Assembly (NCBI GenBank): GCA_015501585.1
Contig: JADNRY010000156.1
Span: 84,512 to 148,511, forward strand
Reading direction: 5' to 3'
DNA: 64,000 nt
From: Rhodocollybia butyracea
Lineage: Eukaryota; Basidiomycota; Agaricomycetes; Agaricales; Omphalotaceae
The translations under genes were made by a program, and so were the position numbers. The notes beneath the pieces are model-generated. The model had not been told where the DNA came from, did not search any database, and was given only the letters and a program-made list of their open reading frames with translations. How positions within the stretch are numbered: the stretch's first letter is position 1; the number at the start of each line of letters is the position of its first letter. Shown piece after piece: positions 46,098 through 57,727 of this stretch.

Positions 46098-46450
46098 GGG
46101 GTTCACTGTACAGTGGGATTCAATTGTTCTTAACAAATAAACATTATTTATGATCATATACTTTAAGAAAACCTATAAGTATTCTTCTTTAAGTGTTTAA
46201 TGTCTCCCGTGGTATAGTGCGAGGAAATTTCCTCGCACTTACAATATAGTACCAAATGTTTCTTAAGATACTTTATTTCTTAACATTCTTTACTTATTTC
46301 TTTAATTCTTAAGAAATTTTTCTTAAGAACAATGCTGTTAGCAAATCGTTCTCTTGTGTGCAAATATTCATTAAGGAAAAAATCTTACTTGCTTCTTAAG
46401 AACAATAAGAAGCGCACTTTTCAAGCAAAAAGAAGCTCACTGCCTCTTCC
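46098..46450. repeat. AT-rich sequence with perfect palindromes, mobile-element-like
   Basis: It contains the 12 bp palindrome CACTGTACAGTG at 46104-46115, followed by GGATTCAATTGTTCTTAA. A perfect 24 bp palindrome with AAATTT at its centre lies at 46216-46239. TTCTTAAG motifs recur many times to 46400, with TTAAGAACAAT (46323) the inverse of ATTGTTCTTAA (46123). Base composition is far more AT-rich than the surroundings. It may be a non-autonomous element or a remnant; no open frame. Confidence 0.5.
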
Positions 46451-46597
46451 TGTCCCCCAACATATCATGGCATTGGCTGCCAATCACATGCAAGCCCGGT
46501 GTCCGGAATCCAAGAATTACCTTCACAAGCAGGGGGGGAGGGGGATGGGGTAAAACGGCAGCAATTTAACAAGTGGTTGAGCATTAATAAGTAGTGC

Positions 46598-46860
46598 TTT
46601 TGTCTATTGTTTGAAAAGACAAAGGAGTGCTCAAACAATAGACAGAAGGTGTGACTGGCCCGATACTTATTGTCATTTCCAAGCGCTACCGTAACGCGGG
46701 CCCCAGCCGTTCCTAATAACAACACTTTGAAATTACTTTGCATCAAGTACAATACATAGGCAGAAAGGGGGCCAAAAGAGAAGGCAAGAAGATGTGGCCT
46801 GCAGGTGGTCAAGCATTTAAAAGTACTTCTGTCTATTGTTTGAAAAGACAAAAGGAGATT
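46598..46860. repeat. Inverted and direct copies of an 18 bp motif
   Basis: The motif CTTTTGTCTATTGTTTGA (about 46598) is followed within 35 bp by its reverse complement, with one mismatch, forming a hairpin. A direct copy (TCTGTCTATTGTTTGAAAAG) lies near 46827. No gene is apparent in 46450-47227 apart from chance frames. Confidence 0.55.
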
Positions 46861-47227
46861 GGACAAAGCCCATGCCGACTCTTACTTATTGTATTTTCCA
46901 AGCCAACAGCCGGTGCTTTGACCCATCAGTGATCATGGTTGATGCAAATGGGCGCTAACACCACTTTGCCTCTTTCTTTCTTTCTTTCATCTTCCGACCT
47001 CGTTGCGCCACATCGGCTCAACCAATCCACTGTCCAGCCACTGTCTGTCACTCCTGGGCCTACCATTTAGTGTGGTGGCTCTGTCTGTATAGTACTTGAG
47101 TAACAGACTTTCAACTCACTAGCAGTGGGCCAACGCTGGCGCGTGGCAGTTACTCAGGCGAAAGCGGCAGATAAGATTGCAATAGATAGATAGATACAAA
47201 TTTTTGTTTATGTCGACGGTAATTTAT

Positions 47228-48308
47228 TTAATCTGGAGACAACTCTCTTTCGCGGTCATGTTCAAAGTCAACAATCGTCTCGCTGTCTGGCGTTGCAATT
47301 ACCGCAATCCACTGGATGCCGAATGAGATTTTTTCTATGTCATAACGTTGGATGGTATGACAGATAAGAGCTAGTGATCCTCTTGGAAGTTCTGCGAGTT
47401 TGTTGTCGACTCTGAAATACGGTACGCTCTGCAGAGCATTGTTTTGCAAATCATCGCTTGTGAGTAAGCGATTGCGAATATTGTAAATCGGAACTGGCGC
47501 AAGTTAGTATATGTTCGAAATAGTTATTGTTTCACTACACACTGAAAAGCGAAGGATCGGGAACGTCAGGAAGGTCACGGACAGATGCGGTAGCAACACC
47601 TATAAGTCCTGAAGGAACCGTTAACAGTGTGATTAGCAGAGTTATATGTATGCACCTGCTTGGCCAAACTTGGTTCCTGCCGTGAATTCACCATTCCAGA
47701 CATTGCAGGTCAGTTCCTTGCGATTGAAAACATGACATACACAAGCACTAGCGAGTTCCATCTCCTGCGAAAGATAGCGGAATTTGACTTGTTTCACGGA
47801 CTTGGTAGTACCTTTGACGTCGACTCGTTCTGCAGACACTAGCTGACAACGGCTGATTTTCCCAACTGAGATGACTTTGGCCACTTTAGGCTGTGTAGAG
47901 TTTTCAGGGATGTATTGTAGAAACCCTCTTGATAGCGGCATCTTATATAGGTAGTTCATGGCAATCCGTGACGTATTGATGTATGGAAATTCGTGTTCGA
48001 ATTTCACCCAATATTTGATGTTACTACAAAGATATTAGTTGATAAAGAGATGTAGCGGGAGATATGTCTGAACCTCATCAAAGTTTCCTTATCACTTTTT
48101 TCGTCGAAATCATCAATGATATGTAGAAGATGAAAAGTTTCATTGCATTCTTCGCCTTTAACATTGACAAATTTACAGGCGTATCTAAGCACTATTAGTA
48201 GTGTCGTATGCTGTAGTGGTTATCTTCTTACTTGCGATTGTTGAGCTTGTCATAGCAGTCAGTAAGTAGAGCATCCTGTAGCAGTTCGGATACAATACCG
48301 ACAGCCAT
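47228..48308 (-). CDS. Uncharacterised spliced gene
   Basis: The minus strand gives a consistent spliced model: MAVGIVSELLQDALLTDCYD, then YACKFVNVKGEECNETFHLL, SDKETLMSNIKYWVKFEHEF, YLYKMPLSRGFLQYI, VAKVISVGKISRCQLVSAE, FRYLSQEMELASACVCHVF, NRKELTCNVWNGEF and GTKFGQAG. Further exons end VPYFRVDNKLAELPRGSLAL and DFEHDRERELSPD. The product is about 310-330 residues, has no signal peptide or membrane segment and looks beta-rich. I do not recognise a named domain; it resembles uncharacterised proteins that are scattered in mushroom genomes, which is memory and not verified. It is divergent from another unknown gene at 48794. Confidence 0.5.
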
Positions 48309-48793
48309 TTTTTCAGGGCTAGGGTGATGTTAAACAGGTAAAGGTTGTCCAATGAATGTCTTACATTGTAAAAGTATTGGTGTTCTCTGTTCTTGGTTTT
48401 TTATTTGCCCTTCAAAGTCAAGGTTAGGCAAGGTGTAGTGTGTGGGGAAGGGAAGTTCATACTCTTTCTCCTCAGTTTCCTCAGTTGTGTTGCGTCATTT
48501 GCTTGACGTTGAAAGTCGAATAGTTCCTTGTGGTTCTGCAGTACCCGCAAGAGAACTAGAAATAGTAGTGAGATTAGAATGATTTCCACTAGAATAATAA
48601 AATCTGTACGATGTTTTCTGATTTTTGGGAGACATAGTTTCAAGTCACAGACGAAAGAGAGGATGAAAGGATGATGTAGTTGCTGACTATGACTTGCGTC
48701 ATCCGCAGTTGACTAGCCTCGTTTTGTAGTCGACAAGAATTTTCTAAATTATATGTCAGAAATTCATCAGTGGTTGTTAATTTGTTCACTGTT

Positions 48794-49939
48794 ATGAATA
48801 ACCATTATGACCGGGAGGCAGCTTCCAAAACACTTACTGCGTTCATTGAACACAAACAGGCAAAGTTTCCTACCGATAATGGGTCTGAAAGTTTGACAAA
48901 GTTAGGATCAGTTCAGGCAAGAACTGTTGTCCTTTACCATGCGATGCCGATGATTTTGTAGTTATTGGGGAAATTGGAACTTGTACCTGCTCAACACTCC
49001 AGTGGAGCCTTTAAATTAGGCAAATTTATTGACGAAGAGACTATCGAGTATACGACCTTTAAAATTCATGGAATTATTGGAAGTCATGATTTGAATCCTA
49101 TTCAGAAAAGGTGAGCCTTGTTTCTGTCAGTTACCTACTTCAAAGTGAAGATGTTTGTTAGCCCTCCCATCTCGAAATTCAGATATTTGATGCGAAGAGT
49201 TGAGCTGACTGGTGTGGGTAGCGACGTCTTCGACAATCAGTTGATGCGTATTTCTGACATGCACACCTATATCTCACGTTTGAAGGAACCTTTGCAAATT
49301 AATCGCCTTTATACGTCTGAATTTCAAGGAGAGCTCGCTGTTACGTTTGCCAAAAAATGTCTGACTCCGGCTCGGTATGCTGAGCGGAGCATCAGTTTGG
49401 ATTCTCTTGATTACAAGGGATACCTTGCGCAACGTATAGGTGATGAATATGTCTATACCAAAGATAATGTCATCACATTCACGTCTTCTTGTAATGCGAC
49501 GTCGAGGTAGGTGTACCTTTAGTATTATATTTCCTATTTTGACATACATTGACAGTGTTGTACCTGCGCTTCCGACGGAGATGCGGTCTGGGGACATTGT
49601 TGAAGTTGCATTTCATGTTTTGATTTTCCCCAGTAAGAACTCCAATGGTGAGAGCATGCAATCAAGGTACGATATGCGATTGGAATTGCAAGGAATCTGT
49701 TTGCGTGAAAAAAAAATATCGGGCGGTATGTAGTGAAGTAGTCCTTGTTGAAAGGGTGTTTACTACTGTCACAGGAAGCACAACTTCGTCGTGTCGAGCA
49801 AGGTATGAAGCCATCAGTTACGTTGCAGTCCGGTAAACATTATCAGGTGCGTGAGGAAGAAGACGAAAAACCGAGGAAAAAATTGGCGAATGATGAACAG
49901 AGGCTTAGCGGTGATCTTCAACACATGAATCTTCAGTAA
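48794..49939 (+). CDS. Uncharacterised spliced gene, divergent neighbour of the previous one
   Basis: The frame starting MNNHYDREAASKTLTAFIEH is followed by coding blocks FIDEETIEYTTFKIHGI, GSHDLNPIQKR, YLMRRVELTGVGSDVFDNQL, PLQINRLYTSEFQGELAVTF, YKGYLAQRIGDEYVYTKDN, LPTEMRSGDIVEVAFHVLIF and RYDMRLELQGICLRE. It ends in a charged tail (EDEKPRKKLANDEQ). A GDIVEVAF-type strand after a short acidic loop is a pattern I associate with uncharacterised mushroom proteins found in many copies, often near transposons. The first exons do not join cleanly (48880-49050), so either an intron is missed or the frame is broken. No function can be assigned. Confidence 0.45.
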
Positions 49940-50274
49940 GTATATCATCTGATTTTTGTTGTACCTATATTTGTGTATTCTATTATTCCTGGAAGACGAA
50001 TGACCACAGATACAAAGTTTCTGCCGTTATAATTGAGATACAGCATATAAAGATATGTTGAGAAGTCGGGAAAAGCCTGAACTACTAGTGGTGTGTTTAT
50101 GTCGCATAGTTTCAACAGTCGGGATAAGCCCGAATGTTAACTGCGTAAAAGAGATGAAAGCTGTTAGGTGCTCAACAGTTCGGCGCTTAATCTAATTACT
50201 TCGCTTTCTTGCGTATGCATATGTTGTTCTCTTCTGTTCTCTTATACAGCTGCACCACGAGCAGTAAGAAGTAA

Positions 50275-53200
50275 TTGCGGCCGAAATTCATGTTAACGGT
50301 GCATTTACAAAGAATATCCGGAGTTTTGGTTGCTGGTTTCGGCGTTGGAAAATACTTCGCCCAAAGTGGATTCAAATATTGCACAGTCATCGACTCTATC
50401 GATTCTATGTTAATTATGGGTTTCTATGACAACTATGCATGGGCCAGGGAATGGGTTGCAGCAAAACTGTTGTTTGATTAGGATGAGAGTTTCAACACGT
50501 TCGAGGCGAGCTTCTTTGTTGTTCTTATGCTCATGGAGTCTTATTTACACGCTATTCAGACAACAGTATGCGTTCTCGGGGGTCTTCACTTGGCATACAA
50601 GACAGAATCTTACTGGCATTTGACACTCCGTCAGGTTTACCTCTACCAGTATCAATCTCGGTAAAACCATTTTGTCTATCTCCCTAATATTCCTAACCTG
50701 TGGCACTTAGGAAAGAAGTTCAGAATCCCCGATCTCAATATACCATACCTCGTTAGCACAGCAGAAGTCTCGACGTTACAACTAGAGTTCCGGTACCTGA
50801 GTTTCTTGGATGTGTATTGGGAGACAGTTGAGAGGGTATGCTTGCTCTGCTGAAGAATGACCGTAAACTGACACGATGGTTGTCATCATTCCTAGGTTAT
50901 GTGGCAACCTAAATCCTGGAAATTTAGTCAATTCTTGAATGCAAAATGTACAATGTCTGAAAGCTGGTGCTGAATGTGTAGGTAAGTCAAGTTGTATTAC
51001 TATCTATTCACCGCGGCTGCCTAGCTATGTCCATCTACTCCCCGTCTTTCAGGATACATCTGATCAGTCATTCTCTCCAAAAACTCAACCTGTTCAACTT
51101 CAACTTCAAGCTCTCGCTGAATCGCTGGTTTGTGCAGTTAATACCGAAATTACTCAAAAAAACACCTTGTGTGTAATTCTCAGACGGCCTCACACTGTTC
51201 GTAACCAGACATCTCGCTCGTCGTTGAAGCCCAACCATCTCCAAAGCTTGACCATCTGCTGACACCATTACCCAGTTCAGTTTTGAAACTATGGAACACC
51301 TCATACGAAGCGTTGTCCGCGTGCTAAGCATTGCGATGATACTCGCGTTTTCAAGTAATATCAAGGTTGTGGTTACGAATGTCAATGCTGTTAAGGCACA
51401 TAAGGGGGAGACTAATGCGACGATGGGTGCTACAAATCGGGATTATGTTGCGTGAGTTTTCACTGAGGGTCATAACCCGCTCGTACTGACAGATGTCTGC
51501 GGTGCAGTGGAAGAATCAGCCAGCTGGGATATTCTGTCCGTAGTTGCGAGTCTGTTGTTTATTTTTCAGACAGTTATCCTGATCTGTACGTATTCGACTC
51601 CTTTTCCCTCGTTATTTTCTGTTTCTAATATTGGGATTCTATTTCCAGTATCCAAATGCTCCTAGCCTCTGTCCTTCTTTGGCCACTATTTGCCTCTTCG
51701 GTTCAGTGTTCGGCTGTTGCTCCAGGAATCTTCCAATGCCTCATCGGCGCCCAGATCCTCTCTCATCACGTCGATGATTTCACTCTCGTATCAGCGTTCT
51801 TCCCCTTTTCCCTTGGATGTCTTAACGTGTTCACTGGTCTCATCTACCGCGAGCCGCGAATCCAGGAAGATCAACGGGTCCACATCGTGGCATGAAATTG
51901 AAAGTTGTTCTGCCGACAATAAACAATCCCCGTCCTGTCTTTGTCGACACTTCGCCGGGGTATTTGGGGTACCTAGGGGATGGCTGCCGAAGCTTGCTTC
52001 CGAGTTTGGCTCATTCAGGGTGTGAGGTGCATGGACAAATCGGATATGAACAGGGCGAGAAGGCTGCGGGGTTGAGAGGGCCGGCGGCAGTGGTTTATTT
52101 TGCAGAGACCAGAGGAGTTGTTGCCGCGGTATGTTACGCTCCCACCGGGAGCTTTGTCTTCTCAGGCTATTCCCCCTGCGCTTGAATGGAAACCGTTTGC
52201 AACGTCGAGTTTTGGATTTCTCCTCTTTCTCATAATGTGATGCACTGTGTACACTGTGCGCACTATGAACACTCACAAATGTACCCCAGGAATGCAGGTC
52301 TGAAGAAGATGTGGAAGAGATGATTCATAGCCATCGCGACCGACGTTCAAGTCCAGTCGTAAAGTACCGGTTTGCTTTTTGAACACTCTACGCTTATCTC
52401 AATGTAATACTTTGAGAACCGGCGACGTCATGCCCTTGCCTCAATTTTTATGCAGTACATCGTTGTGTGCTACCCATTCCTCAAAATGTCTGGCTTATCG
52501 TCTTCTAGTGTAGAGACTGGCCAAATTTTCCCCTCTGCCATTTGTTTAGGATCGCGTGGAGATTCGTATTATGAGTATTTATTGTGAGTACCTGCCTTTA
52601 AGCGCTGATATCGGACTCATTTTGTCGGCCTTAGGAAGGGGTATATCCAAACCGTGAGTTCTGTTGAAAACTTACCTCCTTTCAAACGTCGCTCATATTC
52701 GATGACCTCTGAATCAAACAGAAGATATATACCGGCAGGTAGAGACGACCCCTCGAAATATTATCTGTCACTCATATTTCTCGTGGTATGCAGATGTATG
52801 ACGCTGCGATGGCCTCCGTACAACAGCACCTTATTTCCCATAGTCCTTATACAAGGACGACCTATACCTCGGAACTCCTTCCGGAGTAGCATGAAGACGG
52901 TCGAATGTAAGTATCAGTGCTCTCCTCTTCCTCCTTATGCGTAGTAACAACATTCTATCTAGCTCTTGCCGCAAAGTTCCAAAACAAGACCATCTAGTCT
53001 GCTTCTTTGGCGGGTCCCTCATGCTCGGTGCGACCATCACCGGTGCCTCTTCTTCCGTGTCAATTCCTCCTCAACAGGCAGAGTTTCTGGAGAATGGTGA
53101 AAGAGATTGGCATACCGGTACTGAATTGATTAGAACTTATGTTGATACACATGATACCTTGACGTGCGTTCCGCTTTCTTTCCTTCTTTCTTTCTCTTCT

Positions 53201-53997
53201 CGGTACTCGATTCGTGTGATGGTGCTGACCTGACGACTGTTTTGTAGCGGCCTCTCTCCAGAAATTGCTTACTTCCGTATCCCCTCGGATGGTTCAATGG
53301 CCATGTTCCACAAGTCGGGTGTTCCATCTGACTGGTATATCAAAGGCGCGAGGTCAGTAGATGTTTTTCAACGCTTTGAGTACCAGCGACTAACGGTCCT
53401 TGTAGCCCAGGCGAAGAAGCTCTGTATGATGCAAGGTACATTCTTCGGTACATTCCTTCGTTTACCTTCTGTCTTTGACCCACCTGATGACTTCCCCGCC
53501 TCCCTTTCACAGGCCGGAAACTGTCGAATCCCTCTTCATAGCCTATCGCCTTACCGGAGACATCCGTTACCGCCAATGGGGATGGCAAATCTTCCAATCG
53601 ATCGAGACACATTGTAAAGTTGAACCCAGGGGATACGCAAGCATCATGAATGTGGATGAGGTGCCGTCGAGGAAGGAAGATAAGATGGAGACGTTTTTGA
53701 TGGTAAGCACCTGCGCTCTGTCGGGGTATGTATGACTCATGGCTTTCTCAGAGTGAAACATTAAAGTATCTGTACTTGCTGTTTGACAATGCAAGTGTGT
53801 TACCGTTGGATAGTAAGTGTTAGACTACTTCGCCTGTGTTTTTTGGCTCACATGACTTATAATTAGAATATGTCTTCAACACCGAGGTTCGTTTATCTTC
53901 TTGAGCTTTGCACTGAGCTTTAACTGAAATATCTTCATAGGCACATCCACTACCAATCTTCACACCACATATTCGGACAGGTTTCTCATGGACTTGA
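50275..53997 (+). pseudogene. GH47 alpha-1,2-mannosidase remnant
   Basis: GH47 enzymes trim mannose from N-glycans in the ER and Golgi. Family blocks are clear: TVIDSIDSMLIMGFYDNY, SFNTFEASFFVVL, STAEVSTLQLEFRYLSFLDV, SRGDSYYEYLL, DHLVCFFGGSLMLGA, IRTYVDTHDTLTGLSPEIAY, RPETVESLFIAYRLTGDIRY, GWQIFQSIETHCKVEPRGY, KMETFLMSETLKYLYLLFD and the end KYVFNTEAHPLPIFTP. The gene is broken. The N-terminal third before TVIDSID is missing or unrecognisable. About 1.3 kb of unrelated sequence (about 51280-52300) lies between YWETVERV and SRGDSYY. An in-frame TAG interrupts the block after TYTSELLPE (near 52890). The 3' half is well preserved, so decay is probably recent. Confidence 0.8.
51280..52190 (+). 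pseudogene. Membrane-protein gene fragment inserted in the GH47 remnant
   Basis: Codes MEHLIRSVVRVLSIAMILAF, then ASWDILSVVASLLFIFQTV and QMLLASVLLWPLFASSVQC, GIFQCLIGAQILSHHVDDF, SAFFPFSLGCLNVFTGLIY, i.e. several hydrophobic helices. It is followed by a frame change and soluble blocks PGYLGYLGDG and GQIGYEQGEKAAGLRG. It looks like part of a multi-pass basidiomycete protein of unknown function, with introns retained. It interrupts the mannosidase homology. Its borders cannot be set exactly. Confidence 0.5.
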
Positions 53998-55648
53998 TAT
54001 AATTATTCATGTAGTACGGACAGAATCTAATCCTTTTTCCCAACCTTTCATAATGTTCATAGTCACATTGTTGTCCCCAGCAATCAGCATATTCATACTG
54101 GTCTTTGTAGCATTGGTTACAATTGGGCTTTACGGACCGTCAAATATATGGCAATTAGATTTTAACCAAGTCATTGCGAGTTGGGTTGAACTAAGTACAC
54201 TGTTGAATATGTAAGTCACTACTACTAAGCTAAGCATTGCTTGATACTGAGAAATAGCGATCGCAAACCAGTACATGTGGCGCTGAGGATGCAGCATGGT
54301 AAGATGCCATGGTGACATAGTGGACCGGGAAGTGAAGCTGTGAGCTGTTCTATGTTGGTGATGATATTGTTGCTGACATGAGGGAAGGAATTAATAGATA
54401 CATCACTGCTCTCAAAGGAGCTCCCTTGTGCCACAAGGAATCTAGCAACTGTTTTCACTTAACCATGTCCTTGCTTAAGGCAAAGTTACCCACGTCCTTC
54501 AAACCAATGCTGAAAAGGCATCGGATGTATCCGTTAGCAAAAGTATCAATGTTGTATCTTGGTTCAATAAATTGTGTCTACAGCACTCCGCTGGAACCAT
54601 GTCATTTTCAACACATATCCCTTGGTAGCACTGCTTCTTACTCGTGTTCGGTGGCCATCAAAAGCAAAGGCTAAAAAAAAAAGTAGGTAACTCGATGACC
54701 TCAAAGTACCTTTCACCTATCCGAGGGCAAAGATAGATATTATTTCCAGGTCCTCTCTCTATAAAGCTCCTGCTTGTCAATGGAAGGAACACACAAGCTT
54801 TTTACTTTGGCAGCTTCTTCTGAGCTGCAAACAAAAAGTACTGCTGCTGATGCTGAAGAGCTTCACACTTGTTAAACACTGATTGCCGTTAACTTGACAG
54901 AGCCTGGTTGGGTGTTCCATGTGAGCAACTTTTGTATGTTTATACTACATCAATTCTTACAAACTTGCAGTCAGTGATGTCAACGTCAAGAATGTTGGCT
55001 GCACCCTTCATTGTCGCAAAAGCATGTGTTGCATTCCATACGTTGGCCAACTATATCTATGCTGAAGTAGAATTTGCAGAGTGAGCATCGTTTTTGTTCC
55101 TGTAATCAAGCTAAGTTCTCACTATTAGCAACTGCTGTACATGTCAGTGTTGACCTTTGTATTCCTAAAGGGTAATACATATCCGCTTTTAGACTTTGAC
55201 TGCACCATCCAAATACATGGTGTCCCCTCCCCACTCACCAACTGTGATGAGTGTTGTGTTGTTATCTACATCAATGGAGAGCCTGTTCCATAGCAGTGTT
55301 CTATTGCAGTATTATTTAATAAGCAGAGTTGATATCATCCTATTTTTGACATGTAAGGTACTATCTCGAATAGAGGCGACAGAACATTTCCGATGGGATG
55401 ATTCAAAGATAGCGTACTCGATCTGAGAATGACGACAACGCAAGGAGTGTGAATGGAACCCGGAATGAGTTTAGAATGAACCTGACAAGTAAGCCTAAGA
55501 GAGGAAGTGTTTCCGACTCTGAGGGTAGGATCTGCTGAGTGCAACTGTTTCCGATAACAATAAAGCGTGGGCGGGAAGTTGAGCGGAAGCTGACTTAGCG
55601 TTGCGCGATGGATTGTATTTGAAGAGAGTTATATTGCCGAAAGCTGTC
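53998..55648. other. Intergenic region, no gene recognised
   Basis: Short frames only. A plus-strand frame at 54378-54674 shows no known domain. The stretch between the GH47 remnant and the Helitron probably holds decayed mobile-element sequence, but nothing can be identified. Confidence 0.4.
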
Positions 55649-55768
55649 ATATCCACCCGCAGGGCATGATACTGATGCGCTGCATATAATATCCACCCGC
55701 TGAGCATAATATCCACCTGCAAGGCATGATACTGATACACTGCATTCAATATACACCCACTGAGCATG
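55649..55768. repeat. 60 bp tandem duplication just beyond the helicase 3' end
   Basis: Two 60 bp units (55649-55708 and 55709-55768) that start ATATCCACC and contain GGCATGATACTGAT, about 85% identical. Each unit holds a second, shorter ATATCCACCC/ATACACCC copy, so the array itself is built of smaller repeats. It lies within 30 bp of the stop codon of the Helitron C-terminal frame. Confidence 0.8.
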
Positions 55769-55789
55769 ATGTTGTAAGTCTTAAAGTAT

Positions 55790-57064
55790 TTACTGTTCTT
55801 CCATAAGAGCATAAATGACACAGATAGCTGTTCGACCATCCCATGCATGTTGAAGACCTTGTATACTACTTATATTTTGACGTTGAAGATCTTTTCCAAA
55901 TTTAGCACCATCATAATACCAAATACCATCATTTTCAATAGATCTAGATGTGAAATGAAAATTGCCATGATACACAATAGATTTTAACACATAATGAGCA
56001 GTAGTAATATTTTTTATTTCAAGACTAATATTATGATTAAAGAAAATATCATTCCGTAGATTTAAATGAAACATTAATAATGAAGGTTTTTCATGAAATC
56101 GGTAATGTACATGTACAGATTGATGATGACAAATATTACATATATTACGACTTACTGTATCTGTCAATGATTGGATCCATTCCAATACAGATTGCGGAGT
56201 AATATTGTTAGCATAGAATGTTGGAATATTTCCATATGTAATAGGGTAAGTATAACTACAATGCATACATGATTTGATTTTACTATAGATATATTCATCA
56301 TGGTACAGTATCATGTTTCCTACAGAATCGACTTCTGTACCTTCATGACCAAATCTAGGAAAAGTAGTTGGTTGTATATTGTATAACCAATCTCGAAATT
56401 GATCACGTATAGATTCAAAAGTTGTAGTATTAGATATTAATTTGTGAAATTGTGGAACAATCCAAGCTAGTGTAGGTGTATGCAGATTATTCAACACCAT
56501 ATGTAAGTATTGGTTACTCTTCCATATAACATATAAAGAAGTCAACAAGCAATCATATGCACAACTATAATTTAAACCATCCCAAACTAAACCTTGATTA
56601 GGGCGGATAACTGTGGTGACTGAATTGGTCTGGTGCTTAGAAGTTTTCTGTTTCTTTGCAATAGACTCAGTGTGAAAACCTTCAAGGATTTCGGTTCCTG
56701 TCCAATGAAGTTCAGCATCCAACTGAGAAGGTGTATACTGTTTACCTTTTGATTTACACCATGAATCAAGTAATGATTGCCTTCGTTCTCCTTTTACAGA
56801 AGTAGGTAATTTGCTTGAACAACGTAAGCGGGTTATTTCATCTAAAATTTCTAAATGTCGGAACTCCTGCCGAAGCCAACCATGATTTTTTAAACCTCCT
56901 GTTAACATATCATAGTTCAATTGTCCAATGATAGCAGTGTTAGCTGCATTGGCACTTCGGGACAATGCAGTGTAATATGATTGATATGAGGTCATAGTGG
57001 AAGTTTCTATAATATTAACTTTTCTTGTTTTACCTTGACTAGCATAATCTGTCATTGCAAACAT
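55790..57064 (-). pseudogene. Helitron helicase end fused to a USP/papain-like cysteine protease domain
   Basis: An open frame of 424 residues. The first ~45 carry helicase motifs V-VI: TDYASQGKTRKVNIIE and YYTALSRSANAANTAIIGQ. After a charged linker comes VWDGLNYSCAYDCLLTSLY, whose NxSCAYD looks like a cysteine-protease nucleophile box. About 190 residues later come ISLEIKNITTAHYVL and IVYHGNFHFTSRSI with a His in GNFHF, followed by DGIWYYDG. The order Cys...His...Asp/Gly-rich strand is that of USP-like deubiquitinase folds often seen at the ends of mushroom transposon proteins. A paired CNICHHQ..H may bind zinc. The frame is intact here even though the rest of the element is broken. Confidence 0.75.
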
Positions 57065-57139
57065 AGGAAGAACATCAACTTGTTCTCTATTAATAGATAG
57101 AAGCCAACCACTTGGTAAATGAAAATATGTATGATGCCG

Positions 57140-57720
57140 TCATTTCATTATAGGTACAACATTTTCAGGTAAATTATCAAGTTTAATTTTGTAAGGAGGA
57201 TTAGTTAATTTTACATATAGTGTATCTAGGCTCTGTTTATTATCTGCACTCATAGAAGCATCCCATCCTGCAACTACACCTTCCTGGCCATTTGTAATAC
57301 CAAGCTCCGTAGCAATGTTGTACTTAATAATTACAGGCATATTCATACATAGGTCCAATCTACCTCCAATTAACTGAGTAGCAGATGAACTTGGCTGATT
57401 CCATAGCATTTCCTTTATTTGTCTTGACAGTGTCGATGGTCGGAGTATTTTCATTCCTTTTTGTTTTCTATTCCTTTTTTCAGTTAACTTTTCTTGACAC
57501 AGTGTATCAATGGAGTAAAATGAACTTAAACGCTGTCCAGTGTCTCGAGCAAATCTCTGACAGCCCATTTCATTGAATGTATCTTTATATATATTAGTTC
57601 CACATATGACAGAGCCATGTCGAAATGTAGGAGATGTTAAATCAGGATTTGACTTGCTACTGCTAACACATCTACTTTCTAAAAATGATAAATCAGCACT
57701 ATCACAGTTTTTTGTATCGT
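57140..57720 (-). pseudogene. Helitron helicase middle segment
   Basis: Codes SRQIKEMLWNQPSSS, NMPVIIKYNIATELGITNGQ, GVVAGWDASM and LDTLYVKLTNPP, blocks found between the ATPase core and motifs V-VI in Helitron helicases. It is separated from both neighbouring segments by frame changes and stop codons, so the helicase cannot be read through. Confidence 0.75.
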
Positions 57721-57727
57721 AAATGTT

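Noticed and set aside
46970..47200. CTTT and GATA microsatellites
   Set aside because: Very short simple repeats (about 4 units each), common background in fungal DNA.
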